A DNA stretch of 8,254 nt from Dehalococcoidia bacterium (GCA_020344295.1 CP070819.1:1166880-1175133), one strand, 5' to 3'; numbered from the stretch's first letter, positions 1 through 6,797 are shown. The notes: generated by a model not told the origin, from the letters alone. Numbers and translations are program-made.

Positions 1-1
1 C

Positions 2-151
2 GGTATTCCTTGGAAGCTCAGTGAAACACCTGGCCGAATTCGTGGCAGCGGACCTTTATTGGGCCAAGACAATGAATTGGTATTCAAGAAGCTGGTCGGT
101 TTATCTCAAGGTGATTATGATCGACTTGTAGAGGAGGAGGTGATCTTCTAG
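2..151 (+). CDS. CaiB/BaiF family III CoA-transferase, C-terminal end (partial)
   Basis: The frame is open from the left edge to a TAG at 149-151 and gives 49 residues. They begin GIPWKLSETPG and include a GPLLGQDN stretch, then LVGLSQGDYDRL and an end at EEEVIF. This is the usual tail of family III CoA-transferases: substrate-side residues before a 'P.LGQHN' motif, then 'LGLS..EI..L...GVI'. Such enzymes move CoA from an acyl-CoA to a free carboxylic acid through aspartyl-CoA anhydride chemistry. The catalytic Asp and the rest of the gene lie to the left of the window, so substrate cannot be inferred. It is on the opposite strand to the two complete family III genes further right and is a separate gene, not a duplicate end of either: its tail differs from both. 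The family call is fairly sure; the specificity is unknown. Confidence 0.8.
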   Translation, partial: GIPWKLSETPGRIRGSGPLLGQDNELVFKKLVGLSQGDYDRLVEEEVIF

Positions 152-594
152 GCTTGACGGTAATAGCGTTCACTGTATTGCTAAGCAGTACTTGCGGTTT
201 ATAAATAAGTGATTTTTAAAGTGTGCGCTTATACGTTATTGCCTATTCTTCGGATGATATGGGGCCGTCTTTTTTTTACACAAATCGTTTTTGTATTAGC
301 TAGTCGTTCACAATATTTGACGCGAATATACCTCGTCCACTAACATTAAATAGACAGAAACGTAGCAGAATCCTAGATGAATATGAAGAATTTGGGCGTA
401 AGCGATACATGTAGCAGCAATTGGCTTTCCATCCTCGCCGTATTATATAAAAGATATCTAGTAATAATATGTATGAGTGAATATCATAGAATCGCGTTCT
501 TTTAGATCGCTTATTTGATAGAGATTTTGAAATAGACAAGCTATAATAACAATCTTCACGGTCTGGGGCACTTGACCAATACTGTAAAAAATGA
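152..594. other. AT-rich intergenic region, no convincing gene
   Basis: This 443-base stretch follows the partial CoA-transferase and precedes the nuclease-like gene. It contains an eight-T run at 270-277 without a real stem in front of it, and a perfect TATAAT at 542-547. That TATAAT could be a -10 box for the gene starting at 595, but the best -35 match (TTGATA at 515-520) is 21 bases away, which is too far for a good sigma-70 promoter. Open frames on both strands here are low-complexity, lack ribosome binding sites and resemble no family I know. Confidence 0.5.
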
Positions 595-1410
595 GTGCAA
601 GAAATGAACGATTTAACTAAAGAATTAAAGGTGCTCGTCGAGAATCTAAGCAGCTCTAGTTTTATCGATCAAAGGAATGAACTGGCGCTGAGGGATCAGA
701 TCGTCGGATCAATTTTAGAGACTCTTGGCTGGGGCACAATAAATCCTGAAGAAGTTCAACGAAGCGTATCTATTATTGATAGTATTACAGAATACTCCTT
801 GATCAAGAGCGGTCAGAAGATACTCTTTGTGAAGGTTGGAAAATTGAGCAATTATAGGGAACAAAGGGAAGCGATGCGTCAAGTAGTGGAACATTGTTTT
901 ACCGAGGGGACGACGTTTGGTGTTCTGACGAATGGTATATTATGGGTATTGGTCAGGGCATTCAAGGAGGCCGACGCTGTGACTGGACAGGTAGTTTGGA
1001 CAGCTGATTTAGAAAACGAAGAACTATCGTTCGTATCTCGAAAGATATCGACAATATCAAAACAGGACGTCGAGCAACTTGAGCTAGTGGCAGATAAAGT
1101 TCAAGCATTGTACCAAGTTTGGTATTCGTTATTGGATAAACCGGCATTGATGATAAGAAATTTTCTACGTATTATGAAACCAAACATCACGCAAGGATAT
1201 CCCACTTTCCATTTTGAGGACGCGGAAATCCAAGACTTCCTGCGAGAGAGAATACAAGAGATTGCGAGAGTTTCATCAGAGGGCGGCGGAATGGCGGGAA
1301 CAATTTATCTTAAACCGACTCCGGCAGAGTCCCGAGGAGAGCTCTTGCCACGTGAGTGGCCCCGACAACCACCTCACATGGATATGCCATGGCTACCACC
1401 GCGAAGATAA
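595..1410 (+). CDS. HsdR N-terminal-domain-like protein (PD-(D/E)XK fold), probably catalytically degenerate
   Basis: The 271-residue product resembles the stand-alone type I restriction enzyme R N-terminal-like (HSDR_N) proteins. Visible hallmarks are NELALRDQIVGSILETLGW (residues 28-46), matching the family's 'NE..vR..iI.piL..LGW' start; a beta-hairpin region at 65-83 where the nuclease core should sit; Gln96 in the helix after it; and GVLTNGILWVL (109-119), the family's very characteristic 'GVLTNG..W' strand. The core is unusual: where relatives have 'VDYAL' it has TEYSL (65-69), and where they have 'IEAK' it has VKVG (79-82), so the Glu and Lys of the E-x-K motif appear lost. A long helical region follows, then a proline-rich tail from about residue 240. 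Start is GTG 595; ATG 604 is equally possible and neither has a clear Shine-Dalgarno sequence. No methylase, specificity or helicase gene is nearby. Family assignment is moderately sure; nuclease activity is doubtful. Confidence 0.65.
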   Translation: MQEMNDLTKELKVLVENLSSSSFIDQRNELALRDQIVGSILETLGWGTINPEEVQRSVSIIDSITEYSLIKSGQKILFVKVGKLSNYREQREAMRQVVEHCFTEGTTFGVLTNGILWVLVRAFKEADAVTGQVVWTADLENEELSFVSRKISTISKQDVEQLELVADKVQALYQVWYSLLDKPALMIRNFLRIMKPNITQGYPTFHFEDAEIQDFLRERIQEIARVSSEGGGMAGTIYLKPTPAESRGELLPREWPRQPPHMDMPWLPPRR

Positions 1411-1459
1411 TATTTGTGAATTAGAATAACGATCTGGTGGTTGCTGTTATCAGTTTGCA

Positions 1460-1534
1460 TTATCGATTTGTTCTCGGCTTGTCCACCATCACCTCCCCCA
1501 ACTGCTTCTCAACCAACGGCAGTCTCTGATCCAT
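1460..1534 (-). CDS. 24-codon ORF with coding-like composition, possible gene relic
   Basis: On the minus strand an ATG at 1534-1532 opens a 24-residue frame starting MDQRLPLVEKQLGEV and ending in DKPRTNR before a TAA. The composition is charged and protein-like, unlike the surrounding AT-rich sequence, and an in-frame TGA lies just two codons upstream. I do not recognise it. It sits in the gap between the nuclease-like gene and the transglutaminase gene and opposes both. It may be a microprotein, the end of a decayed gene, or chance. Confidence 0.15.
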   Translation of the reverse strand: MDQRLPLVEKQLGEVMVDKPRTNR

Positions 1535-1653
1535 GTCTCATGTACTACAGAAATTCGTAGGTAGTTTTAACCAAGAAACGATAATTCATTTTCAGCATTT
1601 CTTACTCTCGAAAATTGACAGCCAGCTAGACAGTAGAATACAATCACCATAAC

Positions 1654-2361
1654 GTGCGAAGATACCTGAAACCTACAGAAGCTATTGATTGTGATACACA
1701 GTCCATAAAGGAATCTGCACAATTACTCACTACCGAACTTGAAACTGCCAGGGAGAAGGCCGTAGCCTTATTCTATTTTGTCAGAGATGAAATCAAACAT
1801 AACCCATTTACGCCAGGCTATCTTCGTGAGCATTTCAAGGCGAGTGCAATTCTAGAAAGGCGTAAAGGGTATTGCCAGCATAAGGCGATCCTTCTTGTTG
1901 CCTTAGCCCGTGCTTCGGGAATTCCCGCACGTTTGGGATTTGTTGACATTCATGATCATCGTTTGCCAGACAAACTGATTCAAATTAAGGGGGGCAATAA
2001 TCTGTTTATCTTCCACGGCTACTCGCAGTTGTATCTGGATGGTAGGTGGGTTCATGCCAGCCCAAGCTATGACTACCAAACATGCCGACGAAACCGGTTC
2101 GTCCCTGTGGATTTCGATGGCCTGAACGATGCCAAAGATTCACGCTATGATGAGGATGGAAAGCTGCATATTGAATATGTTCGTGATCGCGGTCAATACG
2201 AGGATTTTCCGTGGGATGAACTATGCAAGGCAACAGAAGAATTTGCGGCCAAGATGGGCAGGGACTTGCCTGAACTCATATCTATGTGGTGGGGCAGAAA
2301 GCCAGCTGAACGACAAGGATTAGCATCGAGGATTTCTGATTCGGCTTTCACTTGCGAGTGA
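1654..2361 (+). CDS. transglutaminase-like superfamily protein
   Basis: The 235-residue product has no signal peptide or membrane segment, so it should be cytoplasmic. It opens with YLKPTEAIDCD (4-14), typical of bacterial transglutaminase-like proteins, followed by a helix with ALFYFVRDEI (38-47). The catalytic Cys is Cys74 in KGYCQHKA, and the helix behind it leads to ARASGIPARLGF (85-96), a strong transglutaminase-core signature. His121 in FHGYSQLYLDGRWVHASPSYD-type sequence is the second catalytic residue. The usual third residue, Asp after 'WV.v', is replaced by Ser136, which I recall as common in this subfamily (often 'WVKATPAFN'). The following FDGLNDAKDSRYD and HIEYVRDRG segments also match that subfamily. 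Members could be peptidases, amidases or cross-linking enzymes; the substrate is not known. The GTG start at 1654 is the only start after an in-frame stop at 1627 and gives the family's normal N-terminus; no clear ribosome binding site is visible. Confidence 0.85.
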   Translation: MRRYLKPTEAIDCDTQSIKESAQLLTTELETAREKAVALFYFVRDEIKHNPFTPGYLREHFKASAILERRKGYCQHKAILLVALARASGIPARLGFVDIHDHRLPDKLIQIKGGNNLFIFHGYSQLYLDGRWVHASPSYDYQTCRRNRFVPVDFDGLNDAKDSRYDEDGKLHIEYVRDRGQYEDFPWDELCKATEEFAAKMGRDLPELISMWWGRKPAERQGLASRISDSAFTCE

Positions 2362-2385
2362 TAATACAGCATTTACGGGTGGGTG

Positions 2386-2414
2386 AGGTTTGCGGACTTG
2401 AAACGGTCCGACCT
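2386..2414 (+). other. imperfect hairpin downstream of the transglutaminase gene
   Basis: AGGT at 2386-2389 can pair with ACCT at 2411-2414, and CGGAC at 2393-2397 with GTCCG at 2406-2410, leaving an eight-base loop and a three-base bulge on the left arm. It starts 24 bases after the stop codon. There is no T-run after it, so it is not a standard intrinsic terminator. It could stabilise the 3' end of the mRNA or slow the polymerase. The remainder of the gap to 2658 shows no gene. Confidence 0.3.
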
Positions 2415-2646
2415 ATCTAGCATTATGTTTACTGCAGATGGCTCGATACAACCACAATGGCAAATGGCCCTATTTGAGCCGGGCTTCGAGCATAGATGCA
2501 GAGCGCTGCGAGCAAACAAAGAGAGCTGTATAAATCTGTCTTGAGTAGATCGTTTTTCCTGGCTTCACTACTTTTTCCCACATATTTTTAGATGCTCACC
2601 GGAAGTGGATTGGGCGATATATATTAGAATAGTTTCATAAACAGGC

Positions 2647-2658
2647 AAGGAGGGGGTT
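2647..2658 (+). promoter_or_regulatory. strong ribosome binding site of the GAF gene
   Basis: AAGGAGG at 2647-2653, extended by three more G, lies five bases before the ATG at 2659. It is the clearest Shine-Dalgarno sequence on the plus strand and fixes the start of the GAF-domain gene. Confidence 0.75.
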
Positions 2659-3267
2659 ATGGGTGTGCAAGTCGAGCGCGGCTATTATCAGATATTATGT
2701 GAAGTTGCAGCAGCAATCAATTCAACTCGTAGTCCGGACGCAATCCTGCACTCAATAGTTGAGAACGTGGCAAATGTCCAGGGAGCGAAAGGTTGTTCTC
2801 TAATGTTACTAACGCCGAGCGGCAAGCTGCTACTTCATACGGCAGTCTATGGGCTAAGTGACTCGTACATACGAAAAGGGCCTATGTCAGCTGCTAAGAG
2901 TATCTCTGAAGCATTGAAGGGTAGTCCGATAGCAATCTTGGATGCAACCGTGGACGAAAGGATACAGTATAGAGAACAGGCCAAGCGAGAAGGCATTGTA
3001 TCCATTCTTTCTGTCCCGATGATGCTCAGAGGGGAGATTATTGGGGTAATGAGGATATACACCGAGGAGTCACGCTACTTTGCTGATGAGGACATTTACT
3101 TTGTAAAAGCGGTTGCGCATCTAGGTGCCATCGCACTTGAAAACGCCAGGCTATACTATCTAGCTCAGAAGAACTATGAAGATATTCGACGTTATGTCTC
3201 TGAGTGGCATACAGCTCGCACAGTTGCCAGGATGGCCGACGAGTCAGTCGCTCCTCGAAAGGCCTAG
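2659..3267 (+). CDS. single GAF-domain protein
   Basis: The 202-residue protein is essentially one GAF domain (about residues 8-165) followed by a helix. Features in order are the N-terminal helix LCEVAAAINSTRSPDAIL; GAKGCSLMLLTPSGKLLLHTAVYGLSD (42-68), a typical GAF strand pair with 'A.GLS'; DERIQYREQAKREGIVSILSVPMM (99-122), matching the 'E.GI.SvL.vPl' motif; GEIIGVMRIYT (125-135); FADEDIYFVKAVA (141-153); and ALENARLY (159-166). GAF domains bind small ligands such as cyclic nucleotides, tetrapyrroles or metabolites and usually pass the signal to an attached output domain. Here no kinase, cyclase or DNA-binding domain follows, so it either acts through a partner or reports by direct protein contact. 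The C-terminal helix (168-192) could be a coiled-coil contact. A strong AAGGAGG site sets the start. It has no signal peptide. Ligand and partner cannot be told from sequence. Confidence 0.88.
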   Translation: MGVQVERGYYQILCEVAAAINSTRSPDAILHSIVENVANVQGAKGCSLMLLTPSGKLLLHTAVYGLSDSYIRKGPMSAAKSISEALKGSPIAILDATVDERIQYREQAKREGIVSILSVPMMLRGEIIGVMRIYTEESRYFADEDIYFVKAVAHLGAIALENARLYYLAQKNYEDIRRYVSEWHTARTVARMADESVAPRKA

Positions 3268-3337
3268 TGGAGTATTCAATTTCCTCATTGTTTGGCCTGC
3301 AAATAATCAAAACATTAGCAGTAAGTGGCTCGTAGAT

Positions 3338-3712
3338 ATGGCTCTGGATCTTGTTGTAGGTTCAATATTACTTCTTATGACACATACTCTAGACATGGGA
3401 AGGGAAAAGGGGCAAGAAGGGAGGATAAGGACTTTAAGGTATATCTTCTATAGATATCTTGGTATAAAAATTCTCATTATTGTCGTTATATAAGCCATCA
3501 GAATTCTTAAAGAAGACATTACTATAGAACTGGGTCATTGGGGCATTCTTGTTGGCGGATTGGGTATATTAATAGTCATAATAGTGGCATTTCTTATCCA
3601 CACGTTGACGCCAAACAGAACGAAAGAACTCGCAGAATTCGTCAAGAGGCTGATAGTGAACTCAGCATACTTTGATCTAAAAACTTCGACCCCGCGATCC
3701 CTTGATTTTTAA
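3338..3712 (+). pseudogene. small multi-pass membrane protein frame interrupted by one in-frame TAA
   Basis: ATG 3338 opens a frame running MALDLVVGSILLLM and ending at IKILIIVVI before a TAA at 3491-3493. The same frame then continues without a stop for 72 codons to a second TAA at 3710-3712. The second part starts AIRILKED and carries a clear membrane segment, WGILVGGLGILIVIIVAFLI, followed by a basic HTLTPNRTKELAEFVKR region. Read through, the product would be 124 codons with about three hydrophobic segments, and the TAA would fall inside the second one (LGIKILIIVVI-stop-AIRIL). This is what a single nonsense mutation in a membrane-protein gene looks like; stop-codon readthrough, a sequencing error, or two separate small proteins are alternatives. 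The frame is also open upstream of 3338 back into the GAF gene (to ATG 3176), but that part overlaps real coding sequence and is probably not used. No good ribosome binding site is seen. I do not recognise the family. Confidence 0.45.
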
Positions 3713-3887
3713 AGCTAAAAAGGCGGCCAGGCGCTCACCCTAATAATCGTAACGCCCCTGATGGGGTACGGGGCCGGCAATACCAGCGATATTTGTGGGA
3801 GTGGAATGTAATCCATATGAAATATATTTATGAAATTAGAATTGAGTGTGACATTAACTAGATGGAGGGCACTCGAACAGCAATACA
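3713..3887. other. convergent intergenic region
   Basis: This gap separates the plus-strand genes from the minus-strand CoA-transferase operon, so both sides should terminate here. The only visible structure is CCCC-TGAT-GGGG at 3755-3766, a four-base-pair stem in a locally GC-rich patch, with no T-run on either strand. No gene is visible. Confidence 0.4.
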
Positions 3888-5165
3888 CTACTCGAGAACC
3901 TTCTCTTCCTTCAGCCGACCTATCTCGTCAGTAGACATACCAAGCATCTCTTGCATTAGTTCATCAGTGTGTTCCCCTATCATCGGGGCATATGTACTCG
4001 GGAGAGCAGGAGTCCCGGAGAGCTTAATTGGCTGTCCCGCGTATAGGTGACTACCTGCAACAGGATGATCAAGCTCGATAATGAAGCCTCGATACTTTAA
4101 TTGCTGGTCTCTTAATATCTGGTCCTCAACACACTCTACTACTCCCGCCGGCACCCCCGTGCTCTGAAGGACGTCCATTGCCTCAAACGGATCGTGCTGC
4201 TGCGTCCAATCCTCAATCAGTTGGTCTAGCTCGTCTACATTCCTTAGTCGCTCCGTCAGGGTGGCGAATTTTGGATTTTTAGTCCATGCTGGATTGCCCA
4301 TTGCATTGCACAATCCCTCCCATTCCTCCTCATTGAATACTGAGATGGCTATCCAGCAGTCCTCCGTTGGACCTTGCGGAACCTGGATATCAGCACCTCC
4401 CATATGGGGGTACCCAGGCTCATAGTTGACAAGCCCCTTGCATTTGTAGCAGCCGTGGGGGGCGGCATAGTTACTGCGATTTCCCATAGGCGGCTCAAGG
4501 CGGTTATTCATAGTCACATCCAGATAGACCTCCCCTATTAATCCTGCTGCCACCTCATTTTGTGATAGATCAATGAACTGTCCTTTGCCAGTGCGGCGCT
4601 TGTGCTCAAGTGCAGCAAGTAGTGCGATGAAGCACACCTTGGGGGCAATGTGGTCCGGATGGGTAAGGTTACCTCCTATCGGATAAGGGCTATCTGGGTG
4701 ATTCCACAACCAGGTGAGACCCGAGACATGCTGTGCGTGTGGCCCATAGGTTTGATACATCTCATAGGGTCCACCGAACCCCCAGCCATGAGAACTCACG
4801 TAGATGATGTCTGGCTTGACCTTTCTCACACTCTCATAATCAAGCCCCCAGTTAATCATCACTGAAGCACGATAGCTCTCACCAACAATATCACTCTTCT
4901 TTATCAACTCCATCGCGATTTCTCTCCCCTTATGTGTCTCCAGATTAAGGCCTAAGCACTTCTTATTACGATAAGCTTCGTTGTGTGCAGCGCCCATGTT
5001 GATATCGAAGTTGATGCCAACTCTTCTCATAAACTCTGGATGCTCAGAGCACGCTATTTCTATGACCTCGGCACCAAATTCGCCACACATACGAAAAGTC
5101 TCAGGCAGTGCAGCTCCATAACTGAAATCAACCACCCTAATGCCCTCAAGTGCTTTCCTGGCCAT
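3888..5165 (-). CDS. CaiB/BaiF family III CoA-transferase (425 aa)
   Basis: This complete family III CoA-transferase is close to the usual 380-430 residues. It begins with the Rossmann-like LEGIRVVDFSYGAALPE (6-22) and GEFGAEVIEIA (28-38). The second half of the N-terminal domain has NKKCLGLNLETHKGREI (67-83), a family signature. Asp171 in THPDHIAPK is at the position of the catalytic Asp of formyl-CoA transferase, and HKRRTGKGQFIDLSQNE (188-204) follows, the strongest family motif. APHGCYKCKG (235-244) and DCWIAISVFNEEEW (269-282) match the normal 'aPHG.Y.c.......D.WiaIaV...eeW', but about 24 residues rich in Gly, Pro and Tyr (245-268) separate them. The tail has APMIGEHTDELMQEMLGM (393-410). 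It should move CoA between acids in the cytoplasm; the acid pair is unknown. An AGGAGGT site seven bases upstream sets ATG 5165, and the preceding gene ends 34 bases away, so both are co-transcribed. Confidence 0.92.
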   Translation of the reverse strand: MARKALEGIRVVDFSYGAALPETFRMCGEFGAEVIEIACSEHPEFMRRVGINFDINMGAAHNEAYRNKKCLGLNLETHKGREIAMELIKKSDIVGESYRASVMINWGLDYESVRKVKPDIIYVSSHGWGFGGPYEMYQTYGPHAQHVSGLTWLWNHPDSPYPIGGNLTHPDHIAPKVCFIALLAALEHKRRTGKGQFIDLSQNEVAAGLIGEVYLDVTMNNRLEPPMGNRSNYAAPHGCYKCKGLVNYEPGYPHMGGADIQVPQGPTEDCWIAISVFNEEEWEGLCNAMGNPAWTKNPKFATLTERLRNVDELDQLIEDWTQQHDPFEAMDVLQSTGVPAGVVECVEDQILRDQQLKYRGFIIELDHPVAGSHLYAGQPIKLSGTPALPSTYAPMIGEHTDELMQEMLGMSTDEIGRLKEEKVLE

Positions 5166-5172
5166 TTCGTGT

Positions 5173-5179
5173 ACCTCCT
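5173..5179 (-). promoter_or_regulatory. ribosome binding site for the downstream CoA-transferase
   Basis: On the minus strand AGGAGGT lies seven bases before ATG 5165. It sits inside the 34-base gap between the two CoA-transferase genes, so the second gene can be translated independently from a shared mRNA. Confidence 0.75.
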
Positions 5180-5199
5180 CTTCCGGTTAATGGGACATA

Positions 5200-6411
5200 C
5201 TAAATAATGCCAGCCCTCCTCAATGCAGACAACTCCTCCATAGTAAGACCAAGCTCCCCATGATAGATTTCTTCATTATGCTCTCCTAGTCGGGGCGCCC
5301 AGCGGACAACCCGCGCCGGAGTTTCCGTCATTTTGAATGGTATTGTTGCATATGAGCCCTTACCAACTTCGGGGTGCTCTACATCCTGAAAGAAGCCCCT
5401 GGCCTTTATATGAGGGTTATCGATAAACTCAGAAGGAGTGCACACAGGGCAACAAGGCAGACCAAATTGCTCCTGACCACGCTCGAAAAACTCCTGCATT
5501 GTCATTTTCATAGTATGATTCGTGACCTTGTCAATCTGCTCGCCTATTCTTGGGGCAACCTCAAGAAGTGTATTCCCCATTTCAACCAGCTCCGGGGGGT
5601 TACCCAGAAGTGCGTAGAGCCCGTCAAACTGCCTTGGTGATGTCGCCAGCCAATGGACGTAGCCATCTTTGCATGGGGCGATAAGCAATGCTCCCGTTCG
5701 TGGCATCATACGAGGTCCAGCGAAAGGTAGTCGTCCGCCAGCAGACCTGTAGCTGTAGCCTGGTATCGACCACGCGTAGAGGCCAGTAAGGGCAGCTTCT
5801 TGCACTGATACGTCTACGTGTTGCCCTTCCCCGTTGAAGGATCGGGCATATAAGGCTATTAACACCCCCCCCATGGCGCATATAGCCCCGCAATCTCGCG
5901 CTACGGTGCCTGGCATATTAACGGGGGCGCGATCTGGGGTGCCATTAACGATCATAGCTCCGCTCATCGCAAAATCGACGATGTCAGAGCCTTTGTAGTG
6001 ACTGTGTGGGCCAGTTTGGCCAAAATCGGTAATCGATGCCATGATGAGTCCGGTATTCACTTCTCGTAGTGACTCAAAGTCAAGTCCCAACTGTTTCATA
6101 TATCCCGGCTCAAATGTCTCTACCAGAATATCGGAAGATTTCACCAATCGCTTGAATATCTCCCGGCCCTCTCTGGACTCAAGGTCTAAGGTTATACCTC
6201 GCTTGTTCAAATTTCGATAGAGCCAGTGGAGGCTCTTTTCAGTGCCTGGTACATCGCCAACAAAGGGGGGTATTTTCCGCATAGGATCACCATCTGGAGG
6301 TTCAACCTTGATAACATCAGCCCCCAAGTCAGACAGTATCCTTGTACCATAGACCCCCTTGGCGTCAGCTAGATCCAATACCCTAATACCCGATAACGCT
6401 TGCTCTGACAT
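5200..6411 (-). CDS. CaiB/BaiF family III CoA-transferase (403 aa)
   Basis: This is a second complete family III CoA-transferase, clearly diverged from its neighbour. In the 403-residue numbering it opens MSEQALSGIRVLDLADAKG and has DLGADVIKVEPPDGDPMR (28-45), the textbook family N-terminus. NKRGITLDLESREGREIFKRL (69-89), DILVETFEPG (94-103) and GLIMASITDFGQTGPHSHYKGSDIVDFAMSG-type sequence follow. The catalytic Asp should be Asp173 in TVARDCGA; NGEGQHVDVSVQEA (193-206) is the CoA-binding-region motif, with NGEG in place of the usual TGKG. PRLGEHNEEIYHGELGL (373-389) closes the protein. A longer frame from a TTG at 6438 exists, but ATG 6411 has an AGGAGA site six bases upstream and gives the normal family start, so I chose it. 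It probably forms an operon with the gene after it. Two unlike family III proteins side by side could be two enzymes or two subunits of a heteromer, as in benzylsuccinate CoA-transferase BbsEF; that is only an analogy. Confidence 0.92.
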   Translation of the reverse strand: MSEQALSGIRVLDLADAKGVYGTRILSDLGADVIKVEPPDGDPMRKIPPFVGDVPGTEKSLHWLYRNLNKRGITLDLESREGREIFKRLVKSSDILVETFEPGYMKQLGLDFESLREVNTGLIMASITDFGQTGPHSHYKGSDIVDFAMSGAMIVNGTPDRAPVNMPGTVARDCGAICAMGGVLIALYARSFNGEGQHVDVSVQEAALTGLYAWSIPGYSYRSAGGRLPFAGPRMMPRTGALLIAPCKDGYVHWLATSPRQFDGLYALLGNPPELVEMGNTLLEVAPRIGEQIDKVTNHTMKMTMQEFFERGQEQFGLPCCPVCTPSEFIDNPHIKARGFFQDVEHPEVGKGSYATIPFKMTETPARVVRWAPRLGEHNEEIYHGELGLTMEELSALRRAGII

Positions 6412-6417
6412 CTGTTC

Positions 6418-6423
6418 TCTCCT
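6418..6423 (-). promoter_or_regulatory. ribosome binding site deciding the 6411 start
   Basis: AGGAGA on the minus strand, six bases before ATG 6411. The alternative TTG at 6438 lies upstream of this site and has none of its own, so this site favours the shorter 403-residue protein. Confidence 0.65.
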
Positions 6424-6465
6424 AGTAATAGTTATCAATACTAATTAGTACCACGGACGATTTTC

Positions 6466-6718
6466 TCAAAGGGATTCGATCTTTCTTACATCAGCCACAG
6501 GATCAACGAAGTATCGGGGGCAATAAGATCCCATCGGGCATAACCTGAGGGACGAAGCAAGCACTGATAATGGCTAGATCTTTCGTTCCTTTTCGCCTGA
6601 TGGCAGCAATCAGGTTGGTAGCAACGGCCGCGATACCCCATGACTCCATACAAATAGAGGCGCCGTCGGGGACATCCGCCACTGATTCATCTAAACTGGT
6701 AAATATCTTGTTTAACAT
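6466..6718 (-). pseudogene. truncated, frameshifted family I CoA-transferase alpha subunit
   Basis: ATG 6718 starts MLNKIFTSLDESVADVPDGA, then NLIAAIRRKGTKDLAIIS, which is the N-terminus of family I CoA-transferase alpha subunits (3-oxoacid and related; 'NK.y.s..eAv.dipDGatI..gGFG..G.P..LI.AL...G.KDLt.iS'). The usual GGFGLCG loop reads ESWGIAA, so even the retained part has drifted. The frame closes at 6503 after about 71 residues, where a normal subunit is 210-330. In the next frame YFVDPVADVRKIESL runs to a TGA at 6466-6468 and looks protein-like, though I cannot match it to a place in the family; it may be joined remnants of two genes. No beta subunit is present. The ribosome binding site (AGAGG five bases before ATG 6718) is still good, so a short peptide could be made. 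GTG 6724 is another start but overlaps that site. This appears to be a decayed gene left inside the CoA-transferase cluster. Confidence 0.65.
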
Positions 6719-6723
6719 GTACA

Positions 6724-6733
6724 CCTCTTCCTT
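6724..6733 (-). promoter_or_regulatory. retained ribosome binding site of the broken alpha-subunit gene
   Basis: AAGGAAGAGG on the minus strand, with AGAGG ending five bases before ATG 6718. It survives although the gene behind it is truncated, and its position selects ATG 6718 over the overlapping GTG 6724. Confidence 0.5.
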
Positions 6734-6797
6734 GCCGCAGGGCGCTTCTCATTTTGAGGGATAAATCTATCCGTCGCCGCTTGACCTCATGACTTAG

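Noticed and set aside
251..277. Possible intrinsic terminator (CGG...CCG followed by eight T)
   Set aside because: The stem is only three base pairs with an 11-base loop, too weak to call.
209..342. 43-codon plus-strand frame starting GTG with a hydrophobic stretch
   Set aside because: The hydrophobicity comes largely from T-runs in AT-rich DNA, and there is no ribosome binding site.
300..539. 79-residue minus-strand open frame
   Set aside because: AT-rich and low complexity, without a ribosome binding site or any motif I recognise; it looks like chance openness in intergenic DNA.
1214..1429. 71-residue plus-strand frame overlapping the end of the nuclease-like gene
   Set aside because: Out-of-frame shadow; I checked whether it was a frameshifted continuation and saw no family features.
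3755..3766. CCCC-TGAT-GGGG hairpin as a bidirectional terminator
   Set aside because: Only four base pairs and no T-run on either strand, although its place between convergent genes is suggestive.
5624..5893. 89-residue minus-strand frame inside the 403-residue CoA-transferase
   Set aside because: Out-of-frame shadow on the same strand as an intact, well-recognised gene.
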